A stretch of DNA of 64,000 nt from Alteromonas mediterranea DE (lineage in GTDB: Bacteria; Pseudomonadota; Gammaproteobacteria; Enterobacterales; Alteromonadaceae), in contig NC_011138.3 of NCBI RefSeq assembly GCF_000020585.3, positions 1,643,193 through 1,707,192 on the forward strand, given 5' to 3'. Below are positions 1 to 9,021 of the stretch, in pieces (the first letter of the stretch is position 1; every line of letters begins with the position of its first letter). The position numbers and the translations under genes are program-made. The notes under the pieces are model-generated. The model did not search any database. It was not told the DNA's origin and was given only the letters and a program-made list of their open reading frames with translations.

Positions 1-8
1 CTAATGGT

Positions 9-33
9 GTGGGTTTTTGCGACCAAAACCCAC
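9..33. other. Inverted-repeat hairpin at left edge
   Basis: Two 9-base arms (GTGGGTTTT at 9-17 and AAAACCCAC at 25-33) enclose a 7-base loop. No T-run follows on either strand, so a terminator call is weak. It may mark the end of a gene lying left of the window. Nothing else recognisable is seen in bases 1-245. Confidence 0.3.
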
Positions 34-246
34 TGTTAATTGGCGTTGAAAGCACTTAAATGAAACGCTTATAAAGCAAATTCACTCATTTAAAAGCACA
101 ATAAAACACCACCCCAAAATTCAAGGGCGGCGAATTCTAACACCACCTATAAAAACATACAATTATTACGTTTATAAAAAATACAGTTTGGCTTTGTACG
201 CATGCTGTAATATGCATGCTCCAGAACAACAATTAATATGCCAATA

Positions 247-275
247 CAAAAAAGCACGCCAAAGCGTGCTTTAGT
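247..275 (-). terminator. Rho-independent terminator of the alcohol dehydrogenase gene
   Basis: Read on the minus strand, the arms GCACGC and GCGTGC flank a short loop and run into six T residues (plus-strand A-run at 248-253). It sits about 15 bases past the stop codon at 291, as expected for a single-gene terminator. Confidence 0.75.
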
Positions 276-290
276 TGTTTCAATATCCGT

Positions 291-1292
291 TTAGCGGGTA
301 AGTACAATGCGATAGTGCGCTTTACCTTCACGTAATCTGTCTATGGCCTTATTAACGTCTTCAAACTTGAATGTCTCGGTGACAGGCTCAATATCGTGAT
401 GCGCCGCAAAGTCTAGCATGGTCTTGATAGTAGCAGGGCTGCCCACCGGCGAACCTGAAACGCTTTTCTGCCCGCCAATTAGATTAAATGCGCCAATGTC
501 CAGCGGCTCCAACGTTGCACCAACGAAATGTAAGCGACCTTTAGGCGCAAGCGTAGACAGGTATAGGTTCCAATCAAGCTTTACGTTTACCGTTGAAATA
601 ATTAAATCGAATCGCCCCTGAGCCTTTTTAATTTCATCTTCATCGCGACTATTAATCGTTTCTGACGCACCTAGCGATAGCGCCTCTTTTTCTTTTGACT
701 CGCTAGAGGTGAAGGCTACGACTTTACAGCCCCATGCATTTAAAAATTGCAGGGCAAGGTGTCCTAATCCGCCGATACCCACAACGCCAACCTCGCTTGT
801 CGGGCTAATATTAAATTGTACCAGGGGGTTAAATACGGTAATGCCACCGCAAAATAAAGGTCCAGCTTTGGTGCTGTCTATCGATTCAGGTAAGGGGATA
901 ACAGCACGTGCCTGAGCGCGAACTTTGTCGGCGAAGCCACCGTGACGACCGCCAATGGTCATAGTCGCGCCGGCACATAAGTTGTGGTCACCCGCTTCAC
1001 ATGTTCGACAGCTATTGCAATAACTCGCGTGCCACCCTAACCCTACTCGCTGACCCACTTTCAATGATGTGACGTGGTCACCAATCTTACTTACTGTACC
1101 CACTACTTCATGTCCTGGTACGAAAGGAAACTCTGTTATCCCCCATTCATTATCCAGCATGCTTAAATCACTATGGCATATGCCACAGCTTTCAACGTCT
1201 ATTTCAACGTCATGAGCACCAAGCTCACCGGGGTCGTATTCAAACTTCTCTAGCTTTCCACCGGCTTCTTTCGCTGCATATGCGTATATCAT
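291..1292 (-). CDS. Zinc-dependent NAD(P) alcohol dehydrogenase (YahK/CAD-like)
   Basis: A 333-residue medium-chain dehydrogenase that should interconvert an alcohol and an aldehyde in the cytosol. The catalytic zinc motif is visible (Cys36 in CGICHSD, then PGHE around residue 60). So is the four-cysteine structural zinc site (Cys92, 95, 98, 106) and the Rossmann motif GIGGLG near residue 173. Length and motif order match the YahK/cinnamyl-alcohol-dehydrogenase branch, which usually prefers NADPH and aldehyde reduction; the true substrate cannot be read from sequence. It appears monocistronic, with its own terminator and no functional link to its neighbours. Confidence 0.9.
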   Translation of the reverse strand: MIYAYAAKEAGGKLEKFEYDPGELGAHDVEIDVESCGICHSDLSMLDNEWGITEFPFVPGHEVVGTVSKIGDHVTSLKVGQRVGLGWHASYCNSCRTCEAGDHNLCAGATMTIGGRHGGFADKVRAQARAVIPLPESIDSTKAGPLFCGGITVFNPLVQFNISPTSEVGVVGIGGLGHLALQFLNAWGCKVVAFTSSESKEKEALSLGASETINSRDEDEIKKAQGRFDLIISTVNVKLDWNLYLSTLAPKGRLHFVGATLEPLDIGAFNLIGGQKSVSGSPVGSPATIKTMLDFAAHHDIEPVTETFKFEDVNKAIDRLREGKAHYRIVLTR

Positions 1293-1406
1293 TAATCTGT
1301 CCTTTTAGTGTTGATAAGGTCCTGCTGAGCAAAATGGCCCGCAGGTCCTCGGTACTCAGCGTACAATTCAGTTATCAAATTGCTACACTGCTCTCTAAAA
1401 ACTCGA

Positions 1407-1862
1407 TCACTTAGTGGGTAGGCTATCAATGACCTTACTGGTATCCAATACCTTTACCGACGTCACTTGTAATACGGTGCCAAATTGAGTGAAGGTCATC
1501 AAATCAGGTTTGGGCGTGCCTTTAACTTCAACAATAAGACCATTCTTTTGATATGTTTCATCTAGACCGTGCAGGGTGTAACGGTCACCGTTCTCGGCAA
1601 TAAAGGCATAAAAGCCGCCTTCAAGATCTTTATAAAAAATGCTGCCCTTCATTGTTACTTCACCTTTTGCATCGGCTTCCACAGCTTCCGCCTGCGTTAC
1701 TGGCTCAGCGACGAGCTCTTTAGGTAAATCTTCACTGTTTTGCTGAATTTGTTCTTTTTTGTCAGTCATCGCAAGGTTCTCTTTCTTTTCTTCTTCTGCG
1801 CATGCGCCTAGCAATGTCATAGACGTCAAGATAAGTACTAAGTTGAGTCGGTTAGTTTTCAT
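1407..1862 (-). CDS. Small lipoprotein, function unknown
   Basis: A 151-residue protein with a basic start, hydrophobic stretch and lipobox LLGAC, so it should be lipidated and exported. The start at 1862 is chosen over an upstream in-frame one because the signal sequence begins here and an AAGGAA ribosome site lies just upstream. A Glu/Lys-rich tether of about 50 residues follows. The C-terminal half (GSIFYKDLEGGFYAFIAENG onward) alternates beta-strand-like segments and could be a small OB-like barrel; that is inference from pattern only. No family recognised with confidence and no operon partner. Confidence 0.7.
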   Translation of the reverse strand: MKTNRLNLVLILTSMTLLGACAEEEKKENLAMTDKKEQIQQNSEDLPKELVAEPVTQAEAVEADAKGEVTMKGSIFYKDLEGGFYAFIAENGDRYTLHGLDETYQKNGLIVEVKGTPKPDLMTFTQFGTVLQVTSVKVLDTSKVIDSLPTK

Positions 1863-2530
1863 TTTTTTATTTCCTTTACCACGTAGTAGTACATTTACAA
1901 TTTGTTGGGCTTGCAAAACGCAATTAACAAGCGCAACGTAATGCCGATCATTTATCTTTACTATGCTGCCTAGTCTTCCACGACGCCTAAGTAATTTCTA
2001 CAAAAAATAAGTTGATTCATACACTTTTTTCACATTACTGATTTTACAAATCGTCTCCTACCCCAACGCTTTTACGTTTACCTTATACTCGGTTAGAGGT
2101 CGCTAAAATGCGCTAATCGACCCCGAGGTTTATTGTGACTATAAAGTGTTTTAACAACCTATGAATAGTCGGCTTAAACATATCGCAAAGCAAGATAAGT
2201 ATATGATTTTATTTATTTATTAAAGGCTTTCTTTTTTAAGTGAGTTTTCAATGAAAAATAGGCAATAATGTTGACGCGAAGTGATAGAGAAAAGCGTTTG
2301 TTTGCTTCAACATTAACGCCGCATTATTGCTACCTTTGTGGTTGGCATAGAGTCTGCTTCAACCTAAGTGAGTAATGACAACGAAAGCGTGTAAAAGGTT
2401 ACATACTTTGTTGTCCGATAACGTACTAGTCGTTTTACGTTAGGCTAAACGCCTAAATGAAGTGTATACCGTTAATAGCTGAAATGCTGTTAGCAGTTAA
2501 CTGGTACGGCAACGTTTTTAAGGAGAGAAA
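1863..2530. other. Intergenic region without a recognised gene
   Basis: 668 bases between two divergently oriented small lipoprotein genes. AT-rich, with no convincing coding frame. A small hairpin (TTAGGC/GCCTAA, 2440-2456) and a ribosome site just before 2531 are the only elements noted. Promoters for both flanking genes presumably lie here but no clear -35/-10 pair could be chosen. Confidence 0.4.
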
Positions 2531-2767
2531 ATGAAGCATTTAAGCAAAATTTTAGCAGTATCGAGTTTGGCTCTTGCTGCAAGCGCCTGTGATGTGAATA
2601 AGACAGAGGAAGGCGAAATGCCTGAGGCCGATATTGACGGTGGTGAACTACCGGAATATGAGGTAGATACAATGGATGTTGACGTGGATACAGAAACGAA
2701 GGAAGTTGAAGTGCCCGTGGTTGACGTTGAAATGCCTGAAGAAGACGACGATGACTCAGGTAATTAA
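2531..2767 (+). CDS. Very acidic 78-residue lipoprotein
   Basis: The first 20 residues form a lipoprotein signal ending in the lipobox LAASAC (Cys20). The mature part is about 58 residues, dominated by Asp and Glu with periodic Val (VDVDVDTETKEVEVPVVDVE), ending in EEDDDDSGN. A good ribosome site (AAGGAGAG) precedes the ATG. No known domain. The alternating acid/Val pattern suggests an extended or cation-binding surface peptide, but this is inference. It is followed by a terminator shared with convergent prs. Confidence 0.7.
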   Translation: MKHLSKILAVSSLALAASACDVNKTEEGEMPEADIDGGELPEYEVDTMDVDVDTETKEVEVPVVDVEMPEEDDDDSGN

Positions 2768-2814
2768 TTAGCGACCGTGCATAGACATTTTAGCGCCTGT
2801 GCATAGACATATGT

Positions 2815-2865
2815 AAAAAAGCGAGTGAAGTGGTCCGTTATAAGTGCCAGTTCACTCGCTTTTTA
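2815..2865. terminator. Bidirectional terminator between the acidic lipoprotein gene and prs
   Basis: Long arms AAGCGAGTGAA and TTCACTCGCTT with flanking A-run (left) and T-run (right) give a hairpin with a U-tail in both directions, between convergent genes ending at 2767 and 2884. Confidence 0.85.
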
Positions 2866-2883
2866 AATCTTATCGTTTGATGT

Positions 2884-3831
2884 TTAGTATTCAAACATCG
2901 CTGAAATTGATTCTTCGTTGCTAATACGACGAATAGTTTCAGCAAGCATTTCAGATAGTGTAAGCTGTTTAACTTTACCGATTTGCTTCATATCTGCGCT
3001 TAAAGGAATAGAGTCAGTCACGATAATCTCGTCAATAACCGATTCTTTAAGGTTGTTTGCCGCATTACCAGAGAAAATAGCGTGGGTAGCGTATGCATAA
3101 ACGCGACGAGCGCCATGTGCTTTAAGCGCTTCTGCTGCTTTCGCTAGCGTGCCGCCCGTATCAATCATGTCATCCACAATAATACAGTCTCTGTCTTTAA
3201 CGTCACCGATAATATTCATTACCTGAGCTACGTTCGCCTTCGGACGACGCTTATCGATAATTGCTAGATCTGTGTCATTAAGAAGTTTAGCCGTAGCACG
3301 CGCACGTACAACACCGCCAATATCTGGAGAAACAACAACAGGATCGGCGAAATCACGTCTTACCATATCAGCAAGAAGGATAGGCGTACCGAACGCGTTA
3401 TCTACAGGAACGTCAAAGAAACCCTGAATCTGTTCAGCGTGTAGGTCGATAGTCAATACGCGGTCTACGCCCACATTCGACAGGAAATCAGCCACTACTT
3501 TTGCAGTAATTGGCACCCTAGCTGAACGAACACGACGGTCTTGGCGTGCATAACCAAAGTATGGAATTACCGCTGTAATACGACCAGCTGATGCGCGACG
3601 CAATGCATCGATCATCACAATAAGTTCCATTAGGTTATCGTTAGTAGGCGCGCACGTAGATTGGATAATAAAAACGTCCGAGCCACGGACGTTTTCATGA
3701 ATTTCTACGCTGATTTCACCGTCACTGAAACGGCCAACTTTGGCATTTCCAAGTTTGGTGTAGAGGCGATCGGCAACTTTCTGGGCAAGTTCTGGTACGG
3801 CATTACCTGCAAAGAGCTTCATATCTGGCAC
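2884..3831 (-). CDS. prs: Ribose-phosphate pyrophosphokinase
   Basis: 315 residues, the usual class I PRPP synthetase length. It makes phosphoribosyl pyrophosphate from ribose 5-phosphate and ATP for purine, pyrimidine, His, Trp and NAD synthesis in the cytosol. Visible signatures include [10 protein letters not shown] near residue 36, the flexible catalytic-loop region with the KRR motif ([12 protein letters not shown], about residues 193-204) and the PRPP-binding loop DDMIDTGGT near residue 220. It lies downstream of ispE with tRNA-Gln between them, the common gammaproteobacterial order. Confidence 0.98.
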   Translation of the reverse strand: MPDMKLFAGNAVPELAQKVADRLYTKLGNAKVGRFSDGEISVEIHENVRGSDVFIIQSTCAPTNDNLMELIVMIDALRRASAGRITAVIPYFGYARQDRRVRSARVPITAKVVADFLSNVGVDRVLTIDLHAEQIQGFFDVPVDNAFGTPILLADMVRRDFADPVVVSPDIGGVVRARATAKLLNDTDLAIIDKRRPKANVAQVMNIIGDVKDRDCIIVDDMIDTGGTLAKAAEALKAHGARRVYAYATHAIFSGNAANNLKESVIDEIIVTDSIPLSADMKQIGKVKQLTLSEMLAETIRRISNEESISAMFEY

Positions 3832-3864
3832 AAGTGGTTCCTCAGTGCGTTGATAAAAGAGGTT

Positions 3865-3940
3865 TGGCTGGGGTAGCAGGACTCGAACCTACGAATGGCG
3901 GGATCAAAACCCGCTGCCTTACCAACTTGGCTATACCCCA
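3865..3940 (-). tRNA. tRNA-Gln (anticodon TTG)
   Basis: A 76-base cloverleaf on the minus strand. The acceptor 5' side is TGGGGTA paired with TACCCCA, a genomic CCA is encoded (plus strand TGG at 3865-3867), the T-arm reads GGTTCGAGTCC and the anticodon loop TTTTGAT gives TTG (plus strand 3905-3907). It sits between ispE and prs, so it may be co-transcribed and processed out of the mRNA. Confidence 0.97.
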
Positions 3941-3973
3941 ATTTTTAAGTTCTTGTCCGATGTGGCGTACACG

Positions 3974-4891
3974 CTATCTTTGTTGTTCTAATTTGTCTAA
4001 TAGTGGTGAGCGATTTACACCTTTTGCGACAAAACTCTGCCAAGTATCAGGCATTTTGGCCCTAACTTGTTCGGCTAAAGTATAGTCAGAAAAAGTGGCA
4101 AACACGCTTGCACCTGTGCCCGTCATTCGCGACGGTGCGTAGTGTACCAACCACTGTAATAATTTTGCAACTTCAGGATAGCGATTAACGACTAATTGCT
4201 GACAATCATTGCGAGTTTTTTCAAATTCGTAGTCTTCCCAACGTATTGCCGGTGTATTTCTCGGCAAATCTGGCGAGGTGAAAACGTCAGCAGTGCTGAT
4301 ATGAACATTAGGCGTTGCAACTAAAAAGTAGTGTTCCTGTTGTGGGGCAGGGGTAATGTCTTCACCTACGCCAGCGGCAAATGCGGTTAAACCACGCACG
4401 AAAATGGGAACGTCAGCGCCAAGCGTTAACCCTAACGCCGACAATTCATCTTCACTAAGGCCGGTTTGCCACAGGTGATTAAGGGCAACCAAGGTAGTAG
4501 CAGCATTAGACGACCCGCCGCCAATGCCACCGCCCATAGGAAGGCGCTTATTCAACGAGATAACCGCACCTTTATTACATTGTGTTTTCTGTGCAAGTAA
4601 TCGGGCCGCCTTGATAATGAGATTATCGTCGTCCGGTACACCTTTTAACGGTATATCCATACGAATGGTTGGCGCATTTCCCTCGGTACGTTCTTTGTCT
4701 GTGTCACTTGCCGCACTACAAGTAACGTCAAACGCCAGCTCATCGCCGTAATCAAGCATTTGAAACAAGCTTTGTAGCTGATGATATCCGTTGTCGTATC
4801 GGCCAAGTATATGCAGGAAAAGGTTTAGTTTTGCTGGGGAAGGCCACCAATCTTTTTGTTTTGTTTCTGATGAATTCACTACAGATTCCAC
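3974..4891 (-). CDS. ispE: 4-diphosphocytidyl-2-C-methyl-D-erythritol kinase
   Basis: 305 residues, GHMP kinase family. It phosphorylates CDP-methylerythritol in the MEP route to isoprenoids. The N-terminal WPSPAKLNLFLHI carries the substrate-binding Lys-Asn. The GHMP ATP loop PMGGGIGGGSSNAA lies near residue 120, and a C-terminal MTGTGASVFA motif is present. The start overlaps the end of lolB by 13 bases, indicating translational coupling. About 20 residues longer than E. coli IspE, mainly at the N-terminus and in an acidic insertion near residue 60. Confidence 0.97.
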   Translation of the reverse strand: MESVVNSSETKQKDWWPSPAKLNLFLHILGRYDNGYHQLQSLFQMLDYGDELAFDVTCSAASDTDKERTEGNAPTIRMDIPLKGVPDDDNLIIKAARLLAQKTQCNKGAVISLNKRLPMGGGIGGGSSNAATTLVALNHLWQTGLSEDELSALGLTLGADVPIFVRGLTAFAAGVGEDITPAPQQEHYFLVATPNVHISTADVFTSPDLPRNTPAIRWEDYEFEKTRNDCQQLVVNRYPEVAKLLQWLVHYAPSRMTGTGASVFATFSDYTLAEQVRAKMPDTWQSFVAKGVNRSPLLDKLEQQR

Positions 4892-5505
4892 TGATATATT
4901 TTAATTTTTAGCTGGGTATGCGCTGTGCTCGAAGCGGCGTCTTGCGTAAGGCTGATACTGTGGGGAAGCCAAACTGCGTCACCGTTGGCCATTTTAACGC
5001 TGCCGTAGTTTCCATAGGAAACTTTCCAGTTTTGACATGTTTTACAGTCGCTTTCTAACGTATCAACCAGCCCTTTTTCCGTTAGGGTAAATTTGTCGCC
5101 CTCAATAGGCAAACCCTTAACCCAAGATAAAAGTGGTTTAACGGGAATAACCATGCCGGTTATTTGATAGATGAGCGGTTCGGGAAGGGCGTCCACATAG
5201 GTTTCGCCGTCGGCTTCCAAGGTAGAGCCTTTATCCGACACATTTAATGAAACTAAGCTCACACCAAGAAAATTGGTTAATCGGAAATCAAAATCACCAG
5301 AATCGTTTTTCCAGACTAAATTAAGACTGGCCGCCTCTTTACCTTGGCGAAAGGCAATTTTTCCACGCATTTGCCACTGGTGCACATCGGCAACTTTTTC
5401 TAGCTGAGCCGTGAGGTTTACCGCATTTTCAGGGCCTTTGGGGGCAGTGGTACACGCGCTCAGAACAAAGCAAAGGGTGAACAAAATCGAAAATAAGCGA
5501 ATCAT
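4879..5505 (-). CDS. lolB: Outer-membrane lipoprotein insertase LolB
   Basis: 208 residues. LolB is the outer-membrane receptor that accepts lipoproteins from LolA and inserts them. The chosen start gives a classic lipoprotein signal with lipobox FVLSAC. An upstream in-frame start would place 26 polar residues before the signal, which is implausible. The mature region shows WQMRGKIAFRQGKEAASLNLVW, a typical LolB opening strand pattern. First gene of the leftward lolB-ispE-tRNA-prs unit, divergent from hemA across about 130 bases. Confidence 0.93.
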   Translation of the reverse strand: MIRLFSILFTLCFVLSACTTAPKGPENAVNLTAQLEKVADVHQWQMRGKIAFRQGKEAASLNLVWKNDSGDFDFRLTNFLGVSLVSLNVSDKGSTLEADGETYVDALPEPLIYQITGMVIPVKPLLSWVKGLPIEGDKFTLTEKGLVDTLESDCKTCQNWKVSYGNYGSVKMANGDAVWLPHSISLTQDAASSTAHTQLKIKIYQWNL

Positions 5506-5636
5506 TAAGGCCGAGTACCTGTTTAAAAATAAAACACATTTAGTTGTGCCATTATGGGAACACAGTTTCACCAACACTTTCAATCATTTTGGGTTTTTCG
5601 TACAATGCCGCTCCGACGTTGCCAGCACAGATTTTA

Positions 5637-6911
5637 ATGACTTTACTCGCCCTCGGTATTAACCACAAAACAGCACCAGTAGCACTTCGCGAAAAAGTGG
5701 CTTTTACACCAGATTCTCTGGTGGAAGCGCTTGCGAGCTTAAAAAAGTTAGACGGTGTAGAAGAGTCGGTCATTGTTTCTACTTGTAATCGCACCGAACT
5801 TTATGTCAACACGCAAGACGAAAGCGGCCAAAAGCTTCTACAATGGTTAAGTGACTTTCACCATTTAGATGTAGAGGACATAGCAAACAACAGCTATGTT
5901 TTAACGCAAGATGAAGCCGTGAAGCATATTATGCGGGTGGCCAGCGGTTTAGACTCGCTTATTCTGGGTGAGCCGCAAATTTTAGGGCAAGTAAAACAAG
6001 CTTTCGGCGATGCCAAGCATTCAGGCATGATAAACAGTGAGTTTGATAAGCTGTTTCAGCATACGTTTTCCGTTGCCAAGCGCGTGCGAAGCGAAACGGA
6101 TATTGGTGCAAATGCAGTGAGTGTGGCTTATGCCGCAGTACAGCTGGCAAAACACATCTTCGCCGAGTTACCTAAACGCTCGGTATTATTAGTGGGTGCG
6201 GGTGAAACCATAGAGTTGGTCGCGCAGCATTTGAAAGAGCAGGGCGTTAGTTGTTTGGCCGTGGCAAACCGAACGGTGGCGCGCGCAGAGGCGTTAGCAG
6301 AAACGTTAGACGCCAGTGTGTATACCTTGTCACAAGTGCCAGAGCATCTTAAAGACTTCGATATTGTGATAAGCTCGACGGCTAGCCAACTGCCGCTGAT
6401 AGGCAAAGGCATGGTAGAAAAAGCACTTAAACAGCGCAGAAATATGCCGATGTTTTTGGTTGACCTTGCTGTTCCACGGGATATTGAATCGGAAGTTAAC
6501 GAGTTAGGCGATGCCTATCTTTATACCGTTGATGACTTACAGCACATTGTTCAAAAGAACTTAGAAAACCGCGAACAAGCCGCAAAAGAAGCGGAAAAAC
6601 TCATCGACAAACAAGCTGGCGACTACATGACATGGAAACAGTCGCAGCAATCGATAGATTTAGTTAGACAATATCGCCAAAAAGGCATGGCACAGCGTGA
6701 CGATATTGTAGAAAAAGCCAAGGCGCAGTTAGCAGAAGGCAAAAATGCCGAAACAGTACTAGAAGAAATGGCGTATAAACTAACCAATACGCTGTTGCAC
6801 CCTACGACGTTGGCGTTACGCGAAGCTGCCATGCACGATGACCCGGCATTAAGCCGCTGGATGGGACAGGCATTAGATTTATCTGACTTTTCGTCAGACA
6901 ATAATAAATAA
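5637..6911 (+). CDS. hemA: Glutamyl-tRNA reductase
   Basis: 424 residues. It reduces Glu-tRNA(Glu) to glutamate-1-semialdehyde, the first step of C5 haem synthesis, using NADPH. The start at 5637 gives the canonical MTLLALGINHKTAPV opening; an earlier in-frame start would add 31 non-homologous residues. The catalytic Cys sits in VSTCNRTELY (near residue 50), followed by GLDSLILGEPQILGQVK and the nucleotide-binding motif VLLVGAGE. Haem regulation through the N-terminus is known for this family. First gene of hemA-prfA-prmC. Confidence 0.98.
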   Translation: MTLLALGINHKTAPVALREKVAFTPDSLVEALASLKKLDGVEESVIVSTCNRTELYVNTQDESGQKLLQWLSDFHHLDVEDIANNSYVLTQDEAVKHIMRVASGLDSLILGEPQILGQVKQAFGDAKHSGMINSEFDKLFQHTFSVAKRVRSETDIGANAVSVAYAAVQLAKHIFAELPKRSVLLVGAGETIELVAQHLKEQGVSCLAVANRTVARAEALAETLDASVYTLSQVPEHLKDFDIVISSTASQLPLIGKGMVEKALKQRRNMPMFLVDLAVPRDIESEVNELGDAYLYTVDDLQHIVQKNLENREQAAKEAEKLIDKQAGDYMTWKQSQQSIDLVRQYRQKGMAQRDDIVEKAKAQLAEGKNAETVLEEMAYKLTNTLLHPTTLALREAAMHDDPALSRWMGQALDLSDFSSDNNK

Positions 6912-6926
6912 GGTAATAAAAAGCAT

Positions 6927-8012
6927 ATGAAAGAGTCGGTAGTTAGGAAACTCGAACACTTAGTCGAGCGTTTCGAAGAAGTTCAGGCGCTGTTAGGCGA
7001 CCCTGAAGTTATCGGCGATCAAGATAAGTTTCGCAACTTGTCCAAAGAGTTTAGCCAGTTAGAAGATGTTGTTGCCGGGTTTAATGCCTATCAACAGGCA
7101 CAAGAAAACTTGGCATCTGCGCAAGAAATGCTAAATGAAGACGACGCCGAGATGCGCGAAATGGCACAAGAAGAGATGAAAGAAGCGAAGGGCGAAATAG
7201 AGCGCCTTGAAACTGAACTTCAAGTCTTGCTTTTGCCTAAAGATCCTAACGACGATAATAACTGCTTCTTGGAAATCCGCGCTGGGGCGGGTGGTGATGA
7301 GGCGGCTATTTTCGCCGGTGACCTTTTCCGTATGTACAGTCGTTATGCTGAGAGTCGCGGTTGGCGTGTAGAGTTGGTGAATGCAAACGAAAGCGAACAC
7401 GGCGGCTACAAAGAAGTAGTTGCTAATGTTAGTGGTGATGGTGTTTACGGTGTGTTGAAATTCGAATCAGGCGGTCACCGCGTACAGCGCGTACCTGAGA
7501 CCGAGTCACAAGGGCGTATTCATACCTCCGCGTGTACCGTTGCGGTACTGCCAGAAATTCCTGAGTCAGAAGCCATTGAAATTAACCCAGCAGAGCTTCG
7601 AATCGATACATTTCGTGCATCTGGTGCTGGTGGTCAGCACGTTAATAAAACTGACTCAGCTATCCGTATTACTCACTTGCCAACAGGCTTAGTGGTTGAA
7701 TGTCAGGACGAGCGTTCGCAGCACAAAAACCGTGCTAAAGCGATGTCAGTACTGCAAGCTCGCCTAAACCAGATTGAAGAAGAAAAACGCGCTGCAGAAG
7801 AGGCGTCTACCCGTAAGAGCTTAGTGGGTAGCGGCGATCGTTCTGAGCGTATTCGCACTTATAACTTTCCCCAAGGTCGCGTTACCGATCATCGTATCAA
7901 CTTAACCATCTATCGATTAGATGAAGTGGTAGAAGGCGATTTGAAGCAGCTTGTCGACCCCATTCTGCAAGAGCATCAAGCCGACTTGTTGGCGTCACTG
8001 TCTGACGAATAA
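6927..8012 (+). CDS. prfA: Peptide chain release factor 1
   Basis: 361 residues. RF1 reads UAA and UAG and triggers peptide release on the ribosome. The GGQ motif is present in [11 protein letters not shown], and the codon-recognition tripeptide appears as PET in [13 protein letters not shown] (PAT in E. coli; PxT is the RF1 rule). It follows hemA by 15 bases and precedes prmC, whose product methylates the GGQ glutamine, so modifier and target are co-expressed. Confidence 0.98.
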   Translation: MKESVVRKLEHLVERFEEVQALLGDPEVIGDQDKFRNLSKEFSQLEDVVAGFNAYQQAQENLASAQEMLNEDDAEMREMAQEEMKEAKGEIERLETELQVLLLPKDPNDDNNCFLEIRAGAGGDEAAIFAGDLFRMYSRYAESRGWRVELVNANESEHGGYKEVVANVSGDGVYGVLKFESGGHRVQRVPETESQGRIHTSACTVAVLPEIPESEAIEINPAELRIDTFRASGAGGQHVNKTDSAIRITHLPTGLVVECQDERSQHKNRAKAMSVLQARLNQIEEEKRAAEEASTRKSLVGSGDRSERIRTYNFPQGRVTDHRINLTIYRLDEVVEGDLKQLVDPILQEHQADLLASLSDE

Positions 8013-8013
8013 C

Positions 8014-8871
8014 ATGCGTATAGACCAAGCCCTTGCTTGGGCGGTAAAGCAGTTAGAGGGTGGTGAGTCACCCTCTGTCGATGCGAAAGTTATGTTGGCT
8101 GACATTCTGGGTAAGTCCCAAACCTACCTTTTTACCTGGCCTGATAAAACCCTAACCCCCTCCCAAATTGCGGAATTTGAAGACGCAATTGAAAGACGCA
8201 AAGCCGGTGAGCCTGTTGCCTACATTATTGGTAAACGAGACTTTTGGACTCTCTCGTTGTTTACGTCGTCTCATACACTTATTCCACGCCCTGATACCGA
8301 GGTGTTGGTTGAACACGTGATTAACTGGGCGACAGGCAATGTCAGCGCCAACACGCCGAATAAACCACCGTTGTCTATTTGTGATTTAGGGACCGGAACA
8401 GGGGCCATTGCACTGGCGCTAGCCAGTGAATTACCCCAAGCATCGGTTATTGGTGTGGACTTCTTATCAGATGCGGTGGCGCTCGCCAAACGCAATGCAA
8501 ATAGTAACAAGATAAATAATGCTCGTTTTATGCAAAGCGATTGGTTTAGCGCATTACGGGGCCATACGTTTGACATTATCGTTTCCAACCCGCCTTACAT
8601 CGACGAAACCAGCCCTTATCTGAATGAAGGGGACGTACGTTTTGAACCGAAAAGCGCGTTAACGTCTGGCGATTCGGGGCTAAGCGACATCAAGCACATC
8701 ATATCTCATGCTTCCACATACCTTAATAGTAATGGGTTGTTAGCTTTTGAGCATGGTTTTGACCAAGGCGATGCGGTGAAAGCGCTGCTTCAAACATCAG
8801 GTTTTGTAAACGTGAAAACAATCAAAGACTACGGTAACAATGACCGGGTTACCTTAGGCCAGTGGCCGTAA
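8014..8871 (+). CDS. prmC: Release factor glutamine methyltransferase
   Basis: 285 residues. It uses S-adenosylmethionine to methylate the GGQ glutamine of RF1 and RF2. The SAM-binding motif DLGTGTGAIALALA and the catalytic NPPY motif (near residue 192) are clear. The start ATG lies one base after the prfA stop; in-frame codons upstream are inside prfA and are rejected because MRIDQALAWA matches the family N-terminus. Coupled translation with prfA is likely. Confidence 0.97.
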   Translation: MRIDQALAWAVKQLEGGESPSVDAKVMLADILGKSQTYLFTWPDKTLTPSQIAEFEDAIERRKAGEPVAYIIGKRDFWTLSLFTSSHTLIPRPDTEVLVEHVINWATGNVSANTPNKPPLSICDLGTGTGAIALALASELPQASVIGVDFLSDAVALAKRNANSNKINNARFMQSDWFSALRGHTFDIIVSNPPYIDETSPYLNEGDVRFEPKSALTSGDSGLSDIKHIISHASTYLNSNGLLAFEHGFDQGDAVKALLQTSGFVNVKTIKDYGNNDRVTLGQWP

Positions 8872-9021
8872 TAGGTTATTGTCTTTTCTCATCGCTACCC
8901 CGTTGTGGCTACTTTAAATGTGCAAACTTGCTAATATTTCGTTTTGCATTAGTATTTGATAGTCAAACTGTTTGGCAAAAGCGCTAAGTTAAACAAAACC
9001 TTACACTACAGGACGTACCAG

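Noticed and set aside
1319..1348. Hairpin GGTCCTGC/GCAGGTCC between the alcohol dehydrogenase and lipoprotein genes
   Set aside because: One mismatch, long loop and no convincing T-run on the minus strand; too weak for a terminator call.
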